Shown here: one piece after another, positions 48,747 to 59,058 of the stretch
Position numbering within the stretch: position 1 is the first letter of the stretch
Layout: each line of letters opens with the position of its first letter
NCBI RefSeq assembly: GCF_030546695.1
Contig: NZ_JAUOTP010000001.1
Location: 682,001 to 746,000, forward strand
Length of the DNA: 64,000 bases
From: Sphingomonas natans
GTDB lineage: Bacteria > Pseudomonadota > Alphaproteobacteria > Sphingomonadales > Sphingomonadaceae
Direction: 5' to 3'
Program-made: the position numbers and the translations under genes
Notes under the pieces: generated by a model
Databases searched by the model: none
What the model was told of the DNA's origin: nothing
What the model saw: the letters and a program-made list of their open reading frames with translations, nothing else

Positions 48747-49658
48747 TCAGACGGGCGTCAGCAGCGGCTTTCCGCCAAGATATGCCTCGATATTGTCGAT
48801 CGCGAGCTTCGCCATCTGCGCCCGCGTCTCGCGCGTCGCGCTCCCCTGGTGCGGCAGCAGCACGACGCTCTCCAGCCCGAACAAAGCCTCGGGTACGTGG
48901 GGCTCGTCCGCGAACACATCCAGCCCCGCCCCGCCGAGCTTGCCCGACACGAGCGCTTCGACCAGCGCCTCCTCGTCGACCACCGAGCCGCGGGCGATGT
49001 TGATCAGCACGCCCTCCGGCCCCAGCGCCTCGATCACCGCCTTGCCGACCAGCCCCTTCGTGCCCCCGCCGCCCGCGACCGCAACGACGAGCACCTCGGC
49101 CCACTGTGCCAGCGCGACCGGATCCGCCTCGTAGCGCCACTCGGCGCCGGCCTTCGGCGAGCGCGAATGATAGGCGATCTCGCCCGCGATCGGCCGCACC
49201 CGCTCGGCGATCGCGAGCCCGATCCGCCCGAGCCCGAGGATGCCGATCCTGCGCCCGGTCAGGCTGCGCGACAGGCCCGGCGTGCCCTCGCTCGCCCAGC
49301 GCCCCTCCCGCACATACTGGTCATAGTGCGGGATCTTGCGGAACACGCTCAGCATCAGCGCCAGCGCGAGATCGGCGACGTCGTCGGTCAGCACGTCGGG
49401 CGTGTTGGTCACGGCGATGCCGCGCGCCTTGGCATATTCGACATCGACCTTGTCATAGCCGACCGCGCAGACCGCGATCAGCTTCAGATCTGGGCAGGCG
49501 TCGATCGTCGCCGCATCGATCCCCTCGTTCCCGCCCGTCAGCGCGACCGCGATGCCGGGGCCGGGCTCGGACTGCAGCGAATATCGCTCGCCGAGGCCCT
49601 CGAGCCCGAACAGATCGGGGCGTTTCATCAGCATCAGCACGGGAGAGGTGTCGGTCAT
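48747..49658 (-). CDS. D-isomer 2-hydroxyacid dehydrogenase
   Basis: A 303-residue NAD(P)-dependent dehydrogenase. The Rossmann motif is [12 protein letters not shown]; the catalytic residues are Arg in [10 protein letters not shown], Glu in ADEPHVPE and His in LLPHQGSAT. Members reduce glyoxylate, hydroxypyruvate or other 2-keto acids; the exact substrate is unknown. AGGGAA lies six bases before ATG 49658. Confidence 0.92.
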   Translation of the reverse strand: MTDTSPVLMLMKRPDLFGLEGLGERYSLQSEPGPGIAVALTGGNEGIDAATIDACPDLKLIAVCAVGYDKVDVEYAKARGIAVTNTPDVLTDDVADLALALMLSVFRKIPHYDQYVREGRWASEGTPGLSRSLTGRRIGILGLGRIGLAIAERVRPIAGEIAYHSRSPKAGAEWRYEADPVALAQWAEVLVVAVAGGGGTKGLVGKAVIEALGPEGVLINIARGSVVDEEALVEALVSGKLGGAGLDVFADEPHVPEALFGLESVVLLPHQGSATRETRAQMAKLAIDNIEAYLGGKPLLTPV

Positions 49659-49736
49659 GCAGGTTCCCTATGGGGCAAGGCGGGCGGCGGACAGGGGGAC
49701 AAGCCGATCCGCGCCGCCAGTCGGACGAACGGACCG

Positions 49737-50168
49737 TCAGGCGAACAGGTTCACAACCTCAGCATCGCCCGCCACCGCATCCAGCAGCAGCGAGCGGTGA
49801 CACCCTGCCGGCTCGCGCTCGTAGCAGAGCAAGGCGCTGGGCTTCTCGGCCGCGAGATCGCGCATCATCGCCGCCTGCGCGATCGCCTCGGGCAGTTCGA
49901 GCTGCCCGGCATAGATGCGCGCGAGATCGTCGTGCCGCCCCTTGCGCGCCGCCTCGCGCCCTTCGGCGGGGGTGCCGAGCGCGCGGAGGTGGACATAGTC
50001 GATCCCTTCCTCCGCCAGCCCGCCCTTCAGCGCGGTCTTGGAGAAGCCGGGCCGGCGCGACAGCGGCAGCGCGCGCACGTCGATCACGCGGCCCACGCCC
50101 GCCGCCTGCAAAGCCGCGATCAGCTCGGCCTGCGTCACCTGTTCATAGCCAATCGTGAAGATCTTCAT
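49737..50168 (-). CDS. DUF488 family protein
   Basis: A 143-residue DUF488 protein, starting [18 protein letters not shown] with [20 protein letters not shown] and [15 protein letters not shown]. The last Cys-His segment is typical of the family, whose function is unknown. It lies between the hydroxyacid dehydrogenase and the slipin gene on the same strand. Confidence 0.9.
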   Translation of the reverse strand: MKIFTIGYEQVTQAELIAALQAAGVGRVIDVRALPLSRRPGFSKTALKGGLAEEGIDYVHLRALGTPAEGREAARKGRHDDLARIYAGQLELPEAIAQAAMMRDLAAEKPSALLCYEREPAGCHRSLLLDAVAGDAEVVNLFA

Positions 50169-50219
50169 GCGCGGAAGATAAGGACGTTGGCGCCCGTTTC
50201 ATCCCGTTCGGACAGCACC

Positions 50220-50984
50220 TTATTTTTCGGCGATGCGCTTGGCCGCCTCGATCAGCTCGACCGGCATCATCGCGATGATGGTGCTGTTATGCTCCACGCC
50301 GATCTCGGTCAGTGCCTGCAGCCGCCGCATTTCGAGCGCACCGGGCGTACCGCTGACGATGCCCGCCGCTTCGGCGAGCGTCGTCGCCGCATCGCGCTCG
50401 CCCTCGGCCTTGATAATCCGCGCGCGCTTCTCGCGGATCGCCTCCGCCTCGCGGCCGATCGCGCGCTGCATCTGCTCGGGAATGTCCATGTCCTTCAGCT
50501 CGATCGAGTCGACGACGACACCCCAATGATCGCAGGCCTTGGCCATCATCTCCTGCAGCTTCACGTTGATGAGCATCCGGTCCTTCAGCATGCCGTCGAG
50601 ATCGGACTGTCCGATCACGTCGCGCATCGCCGTCTCGGCTGCCTGGACCACCGCCCCCTGCCAGTTGATCACCGTCGTCACGACGCGCGTGCTGTCCTTC
50701 GCGCGGAACCAGAGCACCGCATTGACCTTCACCGGCACGCCGTCGCGCGTTACCGTCTCCTGCGTATCGAGCACGGAGGTGATCGTGCGCAGATCGACCT
50801 TCTGGACGCGATCGACCCAGGGGATCAGCCAGTACCAGCCTGGTCCCTTCGCCTCGCCCAGCCGCCCGAGCCGGAACAGCACGGCGCGCTCATATTCCTG
50901 GTTGACGCCGAACGACTTGAGCAGGGTCGGCAAGCCGATGACGAGCAGGAAGATCAGGAAGGCCAGTCCGCCGGTCAGCATCAT
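50220..50984 (-). CDS. Slipin / SPFH (band 7) domain protein
   Basis: A 254-residue stomatin-like protein with one N-terminal membrane segment ([16 protein letters not shown]), then the band 7 domain ([54 protein letters not shown]) and a coiled coil ([20 protein letters not shown]). Such proteins oligomerise in membrane microdomains. No NfeD partner gene is adjacent, which would be usual for some slipins. Confidence 0.93.
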   Translation of the reverse strand: MMLTGGLAFLIFLLVIGLPTLLKSFGVNQEYERAVLFRLGRLGEAKGPGWYWLIPWVDRVQKVDLRTITSVLDTQETVTRDGVPVKVNAVLWFRAKDSTRVVTTVINWQGAVVQAAETAMRDVIGQSDLDGMLKDRMLINVKLQEMMAKACDHWGVVVDSIELKDMDIPEQMQRAIGREAEAIREKRARIIKAEGERDAATTLAEAAGIVSGTPGALEMRRLQALTEIGVEHNSTIIAMMPVELIEAAKRIAEK

Positions 50985-51038
50985 ACATCCGCTCCGTTCG
51001 TTTGGCTTGGCGCCGATCCTGTCCTAGGCGCACCAGCC

Positions 51039-52349
51039 ATGACGCACCAGATTCATATCGTCGGCGGCGGGCTCGCCGGATCCGAAGCCGCCTGGCAACT
51101 GGCGGAGGCCGGCATCAAGGTCCGCCTGTCCGAAATGCGCGGCGTGGAAGGCACGCCTGCGCACCATACGGATAGCCTCGCCGAGCTCGTCTGTTCGAAC
51201 AGCTTCCGCTCGGACGATGCCGCCAACAATGCGGTTGGGCTGCTTCATGCCGAGATGCGCGAACTGGGCTCGCTGATCCTGAAGACCGCCGACGCGCACC
51301 GCGTCCCCGCCGGATCGGCCCTCGCGGTGGATCGCGACGGCTTCGCGATCGGCGTGACGCAGGCGATCGCGGCGCATCCGAATATCGATCTCGTCCGCGA
51401 ACGCGTCGATGCGCTGCCCGAGGGGCCCGCGATCCTCGCCACCGGTCCGCTGACCGGCGCCGCGCTGGCCGAGGCGATCCGCGCGGAAACGGGCGAGGAT
51501 GCGCTCGCTTTCTTCGATGCGATCGCGCCGATCGTCCACCGCGAGAGCATCGACATGGACACCGCCTGGTTCCAGTCGCGGTGGAATAAGGGCGACGGGC
51601 ATGATTACATCAACTGCCCGATGAACAAGGACGAATATCTCGCCTTCCACGATGCCTTGCTGACCGGCGAGAAGGGCGAGTTCAAGGAGTGGGAGAAGAA
51701 CACGCCGTACTTCGAGGGCTGCATGCCGATCGAGGTGATGGCCGATCGCGGCACGGATACGCTGCGCTACGGGCCGATGAAGCCCGTCGGCCTCGACGAT
51801 CCGCGCACCGGCCGCTGGCCCTATGCGGTCGTCCAGCTGCGCCAGGACAATGCGCTGGGGACGCTCTGGAACATCGTCGGTTTTCAGACGAAGCTCAAAC
51901 ATGCCGAGCAGGTCCGCATCTTCCGGATGATCCCCGGGCTGCAGCATGCCGAATTCGCGCGGCTGGGCGGGCTCCACCGCAACACCTTCATCCAGAGCCC
52001 CAAGCTGCTGGATCGCACCTTGCGCCTGCGCGGCCGCCCGAACATCCGCTTCGCCGGCCAGATCACCGGCTGCGAAGGCTATGTCGAGAGCGCCGCGATC
52101 GGGCTGATGGCGGGCCGCTTCGCCGTCGCCGAGCTCGCCGGCGCCGAACTCGCATCCCCGCCGATCGAGACCGCGCTGGGCGCCTTGCTCAGCCACGTGA
52201 CGGGCGGCGCGACGGCGGAGACGTTCCAGCCGATGAACGTCAATTTCGGGCTCTTCCCGCCGATCCCGGGCAAGACGAAGAAGACCGAGCGCAAGGCGCT
52301 GATCACGGCGCGCGCGCGCGAAGCGCTCGCGGGCTGGATCGCTGCCTGA
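51039..52349 (+). CDS. trmFO: Methylenetetrahydrofolate-tRNA-(uracil-5-)-methyltransferase
   Basis: TrmFO methylates U54 in the tRNA T-loop using methylene-THF and FAD. The 436-residue protein has the dinucleotide-binding [16 protein letters not shown] start, the [13 protein letters not shown] segment with the conserved Cys, and the [14 protein letters not shown] block. Together with truB in this window it gives the T54/psi55 pair of T-loop modifications. Start is ATG 51039. Confidence 0.96.
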   Translation: MTHQIHIVGGGLAGSEAAWQLAEAGIKVRLSEMRGVEGTPAHHTDSLAELVCSNSFRSDDAANNAVGLLHAEMRELGSLILKTADAHRVPAGSALAVDRDGFAIGVTQAIAAHPNIDLVRERVDALPEGPAILATGPLTGAALAEAIRAETGEDALAFFDAIAPIVHRESIDMDTAWFQSRWNKGDGHDYINCPMNKDEYLAFHDALLTGEKGEFKEWEKNTPYFEGCMPIEVMADRGTDTLRYGPMKPVGLDDPRTGRWPYAVVQLRQDNALGTLWNIVGFQTKLKHAEQVRIFRMIPGLQHAEFARLGGLHRNTFIQSPKLLDRTLRLRGRPNIRFAGQITGCEGYVESAAIGLMAGRFAVAELAGAELASPPIETALGALLSHVTGGATAETFQPMNVNFGLFPPIPGKTKKTERKALITARAREALAGWIAA

Positions 52350-52393
52350 ACCATCGTCATCAATCCGCAATGCAAAGGCTCCACGGGCGCAGC

Positions 52394-54043
52394 ATGGCCA
52401 AACTTCTGATCGCGTCGCTTCTCGCTCTGCTTGCCCCCGCCGCCGCCAGCGCTGCGATGCCGCCCCGCCCCAAGCTGATCGTCATGATCGCGGTCGATCA
52501 ATTCTCGGCCGAATTGTGGGATCGCTATCGCGGCAGCTTCACCGGCGGGCTCAAGCGCCTCGACGGCGGCATCGCCTTTGGCAACGGCTACCAAAGCCAC
52601 GCCGCGACCGAGACGTGCCCAGGCCATTCGACGATGCTGACCGGGCGGCATCCGTCGGGCACCGGGATCGTTGCCAATGAGTGGATCGATCGCGCGACGG
52701 GCAAGAGCGTCTATTGCGTGTCCGTCCCCGGCCAGCCCGACGCCGATGCGCGCGGGCCACAGAATTTGCGCGCCGAGACGTTGGGCGACTGGATGAAGGC
52801 CGCCGATCCGGCCAGCCGCGTCGTCACCGTCTCGGGCAAGGATCGCGCCGCGATCATGCTCGCCGGCCACAAGGCCGATGCCGTCTATTGGTGGAATGAC
52901 GGCGACGGCTTCGTCACCTCGCCGCTCGCCGGCCCGGCCACGCCCGCGGTCACCGAACCCGCCGCGCGCTTCAATGCCGATGTCCTTGCCCGCTGGCGCG
53001 CGGCCCCGCCCGCTCTGTGGCCCGCCCAGGCGCCAGCCAGCTGCACCGCGCTCGCCAGGCCGCACGTCTTCGGCAGCTTCGCGGAATCGGGGCAGATCCC
53101 GCCGGAATTCGCGCAGGGCGTGACGGACAAACCGGACTTCCCGGCTTCCAAGGCCTTCCAGCTCCAACTGCGCAGCAGCGCCTTGTTCGATCCGCTGGTG
53201 GCGGACTTCGCCGATCGGGTGATCGACGGGATGAAGCTTGGCCGCGGCCCCGCGACCGATCTGCTCGGCGTCTCCTTCTCCGCCACCGATTATGTCGGCC
53301 ACCGCTACGGCAATGGCGGCGCGGAAATGTGCGTGCAGATGCAGGTGGTCGACGCCGCGATCGGCCGCCTGCTTGCCAAGCTCGACAGTCTCGGCGTGCC
53401 CTATGTCGTCGCGCTGACCGCCGATCATGGCGGCACCGATGCCGCCGAGCGCGAGACGGAAAACGGCACACCGGCGCAGCGCGTCGACGCCAAGGGCCTG
53501 GCGGCTGCGCTGAACAGCGCGCTGCGAAGCAAGATGGGCCTGCCCGAAGCGCCCTTCATCTATGCGGAGGCGAACGAGCTTTTCCTGCGCCCGGGCTTCG
53601 ATCCCGCGCTCGCTGGCCCGGTGACCGCGGAGGCCGTCGCATGGCTCCGGACGCGGCCCGAAGTGGCAGAGGTCGTGACGCGTGCCGAAGTCGCCGCAGT
53701 GCCCTTGCCCCGGGGCGGGCCCGCCGCGCTCAGCCATGCGCAGCGTTTTCGCGAGAGCTACGATCCCGAGCGGACCGGCGACATCCTGATCTCGTTCCGC
53801 GAGCGCGCCAGCATCGGCCTGCCCGTGAAGTTCGGCGACTCGGTCGCGGGCCATGGCAGCATCTGGGATTATGACCGGCGCGTGCCGATCCTGTTCTGGT
53901 GGCCGGGCGTGCGGGGCCGCGTGCGCGCCGAGGGGATCGAAACGGTCGATATCGCGCCGACATTGGCCGCGTTGGCGCAGGTCCCCGCGCCGATCGTCGA
54001 CGGCGTCTGCCTCCACCGTGTCGCAGGACGCTCCTGCCGCTAG
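52394..54043 (+). CDS. Alkaline phosphatase family protein (PafA/SPAP-like)
   Basis: A secreted 549-residue phosphatase of the alkaline phosphatase superfamily. A signal peptide (MAKLLIASLLALLAPAAASA) is followed by a metal Asp (IAVDQF, about 35), the nucleophile segment TETCPGHSTM with Thr rather than Ser (about 74), a DYVGHRYG block and ALTADHGG. Thr nucleophiles are known from Sphingomonas SPAP and Elizabethkingia PafA, which act on phosphomonoesters. ATG 52370 would extend the N-terminus by eight residues. Confidence 0.9.
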   Translation: MAKLLIASLLALLAPAAASAAMPPRPKLIVMIAVDQFSAELWDRYRGSFTGGLKRLDGGIAFGNGYQSHAATETCPGHSTMLTGRHPSGTGIVANEWIDRATGKSVYCVSVPGQPDADARGPQNLRAETLGDWMKAADPASRVVTVSGKDRAAIMLAGHKADAVYWWNDGDGFVTSPLAGPATPAVTEPAARFNADVLARWRAAPPALWPAQAPASCTALARPHVFGSFAESGQIPPEFAQGVTDKPDFPASKAFQLQLRSSALFDPLVADFADRVIDGMKLGRGPATDLLGVSFSATDYVGHRYGNGGAEMCVQMQVVDAAIGRLLAKLDSLGVPYVVALTADHGGTDAAERETENGTPAQRVDAKGLAAALNSALRSKMGLPEAPFIYAEANELFLRPGFDPALAGPVTAEAVAWLRTRPEVAEVVTRAEVAAVPLPRGGPAALSHAQRFRESYDPERTGDILISFRERASIGLPVKFGDSVAGHGSIWDYDRRVPILFWWPGVRGRVRAEGIETVDIAPTLAALAQVPAPIVDGVCLHRVAGRSCR

Positions 54044-54430
54044 AGCCGACAAAAGTTAGGCTTGTTTCCAGCACCCTGCGATTTCGCGGGGCGCGCTTCG
54101 TCGCGTGTCGCAACTGTTGCGCGAAGGTCACTATCCGCGACTTCCGTTAATGCTTTCCTGCATTTCGCACGGTCCGCGCTTGCAAAGCGCGTCACGAAAC
54201 TGAAGCATCGGAACCGGAGCAGAGAAACCAAGCTGCTTCCAAGCCATACAGGCAGTTTAGAGCGTCGCAGGAACATCGAACGCAGGAAAGCAGCGCCGAA
54301 CCTCGAAAATCGAGGGTTCGGCGAACGGATTTCTGCGTCTCGGAACAATGGGCAAAACATAAGGCCAGCCCGGGCCAGCAGAGAGGAACCTGAGCGGCGA
54401 CGTGTTTCGCCAATACCGGGGATATCTCCA
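54044..54430. other. 387-bp leader region before the TonB-dependent receptor
   Basis: No gene is supported. The region is less GC-rich than its surroundings and contains a hairpin CCGAACCTCGA-AAA-TCGAGGGTTCGG (54297-54319, one bulge). It probably holds the receptor's promoter and a long 5' leader; no standard -35/-10 pair is convincing. Confidence 0.55.
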
Positions 54431-56950
54431 ATGCCCATTTCGCGCTCGACCTCTCTCCTCGCCCTCGCGGTGGCCCTTGCCGGTGCCGCGCCCGCTTTCG
54501 CTGCCGATCCGGCGCCGCCTTCGAACGAGGCAGGCACCAGCGCGCCCGACGATGCGATCATCGTCACCGGCACGCGCGCCATCGGTATCACGGCTGCCGA
54601 GAGCGCCGCGCCGATCAAGCTCGTCAGCTCCGAAGCGATCAGCCATGTCGGTCAGCCGAACCTCAATCAGGTGCTGACCCAGCTGGTCCCGAGCTTCACC
54701 GCGCAGGCCTTCGGCGGCGATGCCGCGAACCTGACGCTCTCCGCCGCGCTGCGCGGCCTCAACCCGAACCAGACGCTGGTGCTCGTCAACGGCAAGCGCC
54801 GTCACGGCACCGCGAACCTTCAGGTTCTGTCCAGCGCGTTCCAGGGCGGAGCGGCGCCCGATCTCGATTATATTACGCCCGCCTCGGTCGACCATATCGA
54901 AGTCCTCACCGATGGCGCGTCCGCCCAATATGGATCCGATGCCATTGCCGGCGTCATCAACATCATCCTGAAGAAGAAGGCCGGCGGCCAGTTCTCGGCG
55001 ACGGGCGGCCAATATTATGACGGCGACGGCGAGACCGCCTCGACCTCGCTGAATTACGGCATCACCAACGATCGCGGCTATCTGAACCTGACCGCTTTCT
55101 ATCGCTTCCACAATTTCAGCCAGCGCGGCCAGCAGGACATCCGCGTCCTCGATCCGGTCACGAACGCACCGACCGTCACCGGCGCGCTCGCCGCCGATTA
55201 TGCGTCGATGGTCGATTATCCGCGGATCAACCCGATCGTGGGCGATGCCCGCTCGCACTTCGGCGTCGGCTCGTTCAACGCCGGCTTCGACGCGACCGAC
55301 AATCTCTCTTTCTACGCCTTCGGCACCGTCGGCTATCGCGATGCCAAGGCCTATGAGAATGTCCGCCTGCCGAACCGCCTCGTCCGCACCGCGGTGCTCG
55401 GCGTCGATCCGGGCACCGTCTCGGCCGCGGTCTATAACGCGACGGCCGCCGCCAATCCCGCCTTCATCTTCTCGCGCACCGGCTTCCGCCCGCAGGAAGC
55501 GTTCAAGGAAACCGATTACTCGGCGACCGGCGGCGCCAAGGGATCGGTCGCAGGCTGGACCTGGGACGTCAGCAGCACCTTCGGCCTCGATCAGGCACGG
55601 GTCTACACGCTGAACTCCGCCAACCGGAACCTGTTCATCGATACGGGATCGACGCCGACCGACTTCTACGATGGCAAGTTCGAGAATTTCGAATGGACCT
55701 CGAACCTCGATCTCACGCACAGCTTCGGCGACGTGGCCCTGCTGGCTGCCGGCGCCGAATATCGTCTCAACAGCTACACGATCTCGGCGGGCGATCCTTT
55801 CTCTTATTACAAGACCGGTGCGCAGTCCTTCCCCGGCTACAGCCCCGCGGCCTCGGGCGGACATCAGCGCCATAACTGGGCAGTCTATGCCGATCTGGCG
55901 CTGACTCCCGTCGAAGGGCTGAAGCTCGACGGCGCGGTCCGCTACGAGGATTATTCGGACTTCGGCAACAAGACGACGTGGAAGATCACGGGCCGCTACG
56001 ATTTCAACGACATGATCGCGATCCGCGGCACGGCCTCGACCGGCTTCCGCGCCCCGACGCTGGCGGAGTCCTTCTACACGCAGGTCAACGTCTCGCCGAA
56101 CTCGTCCTTCGTGCAGCTGGCGGCCAACTCCCCGGCGGCGAAGATCCTCGGCATTCCCGATCTGAAGCCCGAGACCTCGACCAACTTTTCGGGTGGCTTC
56201 GTCTTCCGGCCGGTCTCGCGCCTGACGGTGACGATCGACGCCTTCCAGATCCGCCTCAAGAACCGGATCGTCGGCAGCTCGCAGATCAACAGCCTCACGG
56301 TCGGCGACGCGGTGTTCCGCGCCGCGCAGGCATCGGGCTACACGCTCGAGACCTTCGCCAATTCGGGCATCGTCGCCTTCGTCAACGGGCCGACGACGCG
56401 CACGCGCGGCGTGGACATCGTCGCGAGCTACGATGCCGATCTGGGATCGATGGGCCGCGCCAGCTTCACGCTGTCGGGCGCCTACAACAAGACGACGCTC
56501 CGGGCCGTCGGCTCGAACCCGGGCCCGATCGCGGCGCTCGGCCAATCGGTGTTCGACATCTCGCAGCAGAGCTATCTGACGGATGCGGCGCCGAAGCTGA
56601 AGCTGATCGGCGGCGTGAACTGGAACGTGGGTCCGTTCAGCGTCACGGCGCGCGAGACCTATTACACCAAGACCAGTGCCATCTATAACGATGGCGGCGG
56701 GCTCTACACGCCGACGCGGATCAAGTCGGCGGGGATCACCGATCTCGAGATCGGCTACAAGCTGACGCCGAGCCTGACGCTTTCGGCAGGTGCCAACAAC
56801 CTGTTCGACAAGAATCCGGAAGCCGAGCCCTATCTCGCCGCGTTCGGCGAAACGGCCGGCGGCGGCGTCGTCTACAACCAGCCGCTGACCTACTCGCCTT
56901 ACGGCATCAACGGCGGCTATTATTACGGTCGGGTCACCTTCGACTTCTGA
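54431..56950 (+). CDS. TonB-dependent outer-membrane receptor
   Basis: An 839-residue receptor for TonB-driven import. After the signal peptide (to about residue 24, AFA) comes DDAIIVTGTRA, then the plug (NLTLSAALRGLNPNQTLVLVNGKRRH, VDHIEVLTDGASAQYGSDAIAGVINII) and a beta barrel ending in YGRVTFDF. No STN signalling domain is present. The plug and barrel resemble receptors of the iron-complex/organic type, but the ligand is unknown; the adjacent amine oxidase suggests an amine or amino acid. A terminator follows, with the oxidase gene 130 bp downstream. Confidence 0.93.
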   Translation: MPISRSTSLLALAVALAGAAPAFAADPAPPSNEAGTSAPDDAIIVTGTRAIGITAAESAAPIKLVSSEAISHVGQPNLNQVLTQLVPSFTAQAFGGDAANLTLSAALRGLNPNQTLVLVNGKRRHGTANLQVLSSAFQGGAAPDLDYITPASVDHIEVLTDGASAQYGSDAIAGVINIILKKKAGGQFSATGGQYYDGDGETASTSLNYGITNDRGYLNLTAFYRFHNFSQRGQQDIRVLDPVTNAPTVTGALAADYASMVDYPRINPIVGDARSHFGVGSFNAGFDATDNLSFYAFGTVGYRDAKAYENVRLPNRLVRTAVLGVDPGTVSAAVYNATAAANPAFIFSRTGFRPQEAFKETDYSATGGAKGSVAGWTWDVSSTFGLDQARVYTLNSANRNLFIDTGSTPTDFYDGKFENFEWTSNLDLTHSFGDVALLAAGAEYRLNSYTISAGDPFSYYKTGAQSFPGYSPAASGGHQRHNWAVYADLALTPVEGLKLDGAVRYEDYSDFGNKTTWKITGRYDFNDMIAIRGTASTGFRAPTLAESFYTQVNVSPNSSFVQLAANSPAAKILGIPDLKPETSTNFSGGFVFRPVSRLTVTIDAFQIRLKNRIVGSSQINSLTVGDAVFRAAQASGYTLETFANSGIVAFVNGPTTRTRGVDIVASYDADLGSMGRASFTLSGAYNKTTLRAVGSNPGPIAALGQSVFDISQQSYLTDAAPKLKLIGGVNWNVGPFSVTARETYYTKTSAIYNDGGGLYTPTRIKSAGITDLEIGYKLTPSLTLSAGANNLFDKNPEAEPYLAAFGETAGGGVVYNQPLTYSPYGINGGYYYGRVTFDF

Positions 56951-56960
56951 GCCTGAAGCA

Positions 56961-56993
56961 AGGGGCGCCGATCGGTTCGGCGCCCCTTTTTCT
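56961..56993 (+). terminator. Rho-independent terminator after the receptor gene
   Basis: A hairpin (GGGGCGCCGA and TCGGCGCCCC around a short loop) is followed by TTTTTCT, 11 bp past the receptor stop. It separates the receptor from the oxidase-cytochrome pair. Confidence 0.9.
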
Positions 56994-57079
56994 ATCGCCG
57001 CTTGACCCAGGAGCGGCGCCAATCGATCAATGATATCCGGCGTGTCCGAGACGACGACGCCGGGATGAGGGGACTTTCG

Positions 57080-58657
57080 ATGAGCATGACGCGCCGCGCC
57101 TTTCTCGAGCGGCTCAGCGCCGTCGGCGGCACCACTTTGATGCTGATGGGCCTCGAGGCGTTCGGCATGGGCATCGCCTCCGCCCAGACCGCCCCGCCCC
57201 CGCTCCAAGGCGGCGGCGCCGGCAAGAAGGTCATCATCCTCGGTGCGGGCGTCGCGGGGCTCACCTCGGCCTACGAACTCGGCAAGGCCGGCTATGACGT
57301 GACCGTGATCGAGGCGCGCGCCTTCGCCGGCGGCCGATCGCAGACCGCACGCAAGGGCTTCCAGCTGACCGAATTGGGCGGCGAGACGCAGACCTGCAAT
57401 TTCGACGAAGGCCAGTATATCAATCACGGGCCCTGGCGGATCCCGTTCCACCACCGCTCGACGCTCCATTATATCAAGGAGTTCGGCGTCGAGGTGGAGC
57501 TGTTCAACAACGACAATGACAACAGCTTCATGTATTTCACCAAGGGCAGCGGCCCCCTGGCGAACAAGCCGATCCGCAAGCGCGAGGTCGCGGCCGACAT
57601 GCGCGGGCATACTGCCGACATCTTCGCCAAGCTCGCGCAGAACGGCGCTCTCGACAAGCAGATGGACGCCGCCGATCGCGAGCAGTTCCTCGCCTACCTG
57701 TCGGCCGAAGGCTATCTGAAGGGCGACGCGCACGATTATCACGGCGCCGAAGGCCGCGGCTGGATCACCAAGCCCGGCGCGGGCCTCGTCGCGGGCGAGG
57801 AAGCGCCGATCTACAAGCTGGGCGACGTGCTCCATTCGGAAGCGTGGAAGGTGCTGTCGTCGATCACCGACTGGGACCAGCAGCGCACGATGTTCCAGCC
57901 GAAGGGCGGCATGTACATGCTGCCGATGGGCTTCGTGACCAAGGGCGGGGTCGGCGAGAAGATCGTCTATTCCACCGTCGTCGAGAAGATCCGCCAGAAT
58001 GCCAAGGGCGTCGAGATTTCGGTCGTCAACGGCGAAGGCAAGCGCAGCACGGTCAAGGGCGACTATTGCATCTGCACGATTCCGCTGTCCGTCCTCAAGT
58101 CGATCGACACGGGCTTCTCCGCGCCGTTCAAGGCGGCGATGGACGGCTGCGCCTATGCGCCGGTCGGCAAGATCGGCCTCCAGATGAAGCGCCGCTTCTG
58201 GGAGGAGGATCACTGGATCTATGGCGGGCACGTTTACACCGACAATAGCGAGATCGGCTCGATCTCGCTGCCCTCCACCAACTGGCTCGGCAAGAAGGGC
58301 ACCCTGCTCGGTTACTATCAGTTCATGGGCGATGCCGCGAAGGTGAGCGCGCTCTCGCCCGCGGATCGCGCCAAGTTCGCGGTCGATTTCGGGCAGAAGG
58401 TGTTCCCGGCTTATGCCGAGAGCTTCGAGACCGCTTTCTCGGTCGCCTGGCACCGCGTCCAATATAATCTCGGCGGCTGGGGCATGTGGAGCGACGAGGC
58501 GCGCGCGCGCGATTATCCGGTGTTGCTGCAGCCGCAGGGCCGCGTCTATCTGGCCGGCGAGCATCTGAGCCATATCGGCGGCTGGCAGGCCGGCGGGATC
58601 GAAAGTGCCTGGATGCAGATCGATGCGTTGCATAAGCGCGCTTCCGCCGCCGCCTGA
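57080..58657 (+). CDS. Tat-exported FAD-dependent amine oxidase / dehydrogenase
   Basis: A 525-residue flavin monoamine oxidase family protein. The N-terminus MSMTRRAFLERLSAVGG is a twin-arginine signal. The FAD-binding motif ILGAGVAGLTSAYELGKAGY is followed by GGRSQTA, and the C-terminus has AGEHLSHIGGWQAGGIESAW. It should oxidise an amine or amino acid in the periplasm. A small cytochrome c gene begins 20 bp downstream, so electrons may go to the cytochrome rather than to oxygen, as in NicA2-CycN. ATG 57080 has GAGGGGA six bases upstream. Confidence 0.9.
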   Translation: MSMTRRAFLERLSAVGGTTLMLMGLEAFGMGIASAQTAPPPLQGGGAGKKVIILGAGVAGLTSAYELGKAGYDVTVIEARAFAGGRSQTARKGFQLTELGGETQTCNFDEGQYINHGPWRIPFHHRSTLHYIKEFGVEVELFNNDNDNSFMYFTKGSGPLANKPIRKREVAADMRGHTADIFAKLAQNGALDKQMDAADREQFLAYLSAEGYLKGDAHDYHGAEGRGWITKPGAGLVAGEEAPIYKLGDVLHSEAWKVLSSITDWDQQRTMFQPKGGMYMLPMGFVTKGGVGEKIVYSTVVEKIRQNAKGVEISVVNGEGKRSTVKGDYCICTIPLSVLKSIDTGFSAPFKAAMDGCAYAPVGKIGLQMKRRFWEEDHWIYGGHVYTDNSEIGSISLPSTNWLGKKGTLLGYYQFMGDAAKVSALSPADRAKFAVDFGQKVFPAYAESFETAFSVAWHRVQYNLGGWGMWSDEARARDYPVLLQPQGRVYLAGEHLSHIGGWQAGGIESAWMQIDALHKRASAAA

Positions 58658-58677
58658 TTTCTCTGACAGGATCGACC

Positions 58678-59058
58678 ATGATGAAGTTCGGTTTCGCTTT
58701 TCTCGCCGTTGCCACCCTCGCCGCCCCCGCGTTCGCCGCGCCGGACGGCAAGGCCCTGTTCGCCGCCAATTGCGCCGCCTGCCACCAGGGGGCGGGCCAG
58801 GGCATCCCCGGCGCCTTCCCGGCGCTGGCCAGGAACAAGTTCGTCGTCGGCGACCCGAAGCTCGTCGCCGCGACCGTGCTGAACGGGCGCGGCGGGATGC
58901 CGGCGTTCCGCGATTCACTGAAGGACGATCAGCTGGCCGCGACGGTCAGCTTCGTGCGGATGAGCTGGGGCAACAAGGCCCCCGCCATCCCGCCCGCGAT
59001 CTTCGCGGCCGTCCGCACCGGCAAGATGAAGACCGAAAGGCCGATGCCCGTCCATTGA
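58678..59058 (+). CDS. Small periplasmic cytochrome c
   Basis: A 126-residue class I cytochrome c. A signal peptide (to about residue 20, AFA) precedes the haem motif CAACH (32-36), with an axial Met in GRGGMPAF. It lies 20 bp downstream of the Tat-exported amine oxidase and probably takes its electrons to the respiratory chain. The C-terminus ends in PVH shortly before a repeat-rich spacer. Confidence 0.92.
   Translation: MMKFGFAFLAVATLAAPAFAAPDGKALFAANCAACHQGAGQGIPGAFPALARNKFVVGDPKLVAATVLNGRGGMPAFRDSLKDDQLAATVSFVRMSWGNKAPAIPPAIFAAVRTGKMKTERPMPVH

Noticed and set aside
48639-51038. Very long open frame on the + strand upstream of trmFO
   Set aside because: It is a shadow on the opposite strand of the hydroxyacid dehydrogenase, DUF488 and slipin genes; only the trmFO part from 51039 has family features.
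54257-58918. Open frame of about 1550 codons on the minus strand opposite the receptor and oxidase genes
   Set aside because: The GC-rich codon bias of the real + strand genes keeps this frame open; its protein is Arg/Gly/Ala-rich without domains.
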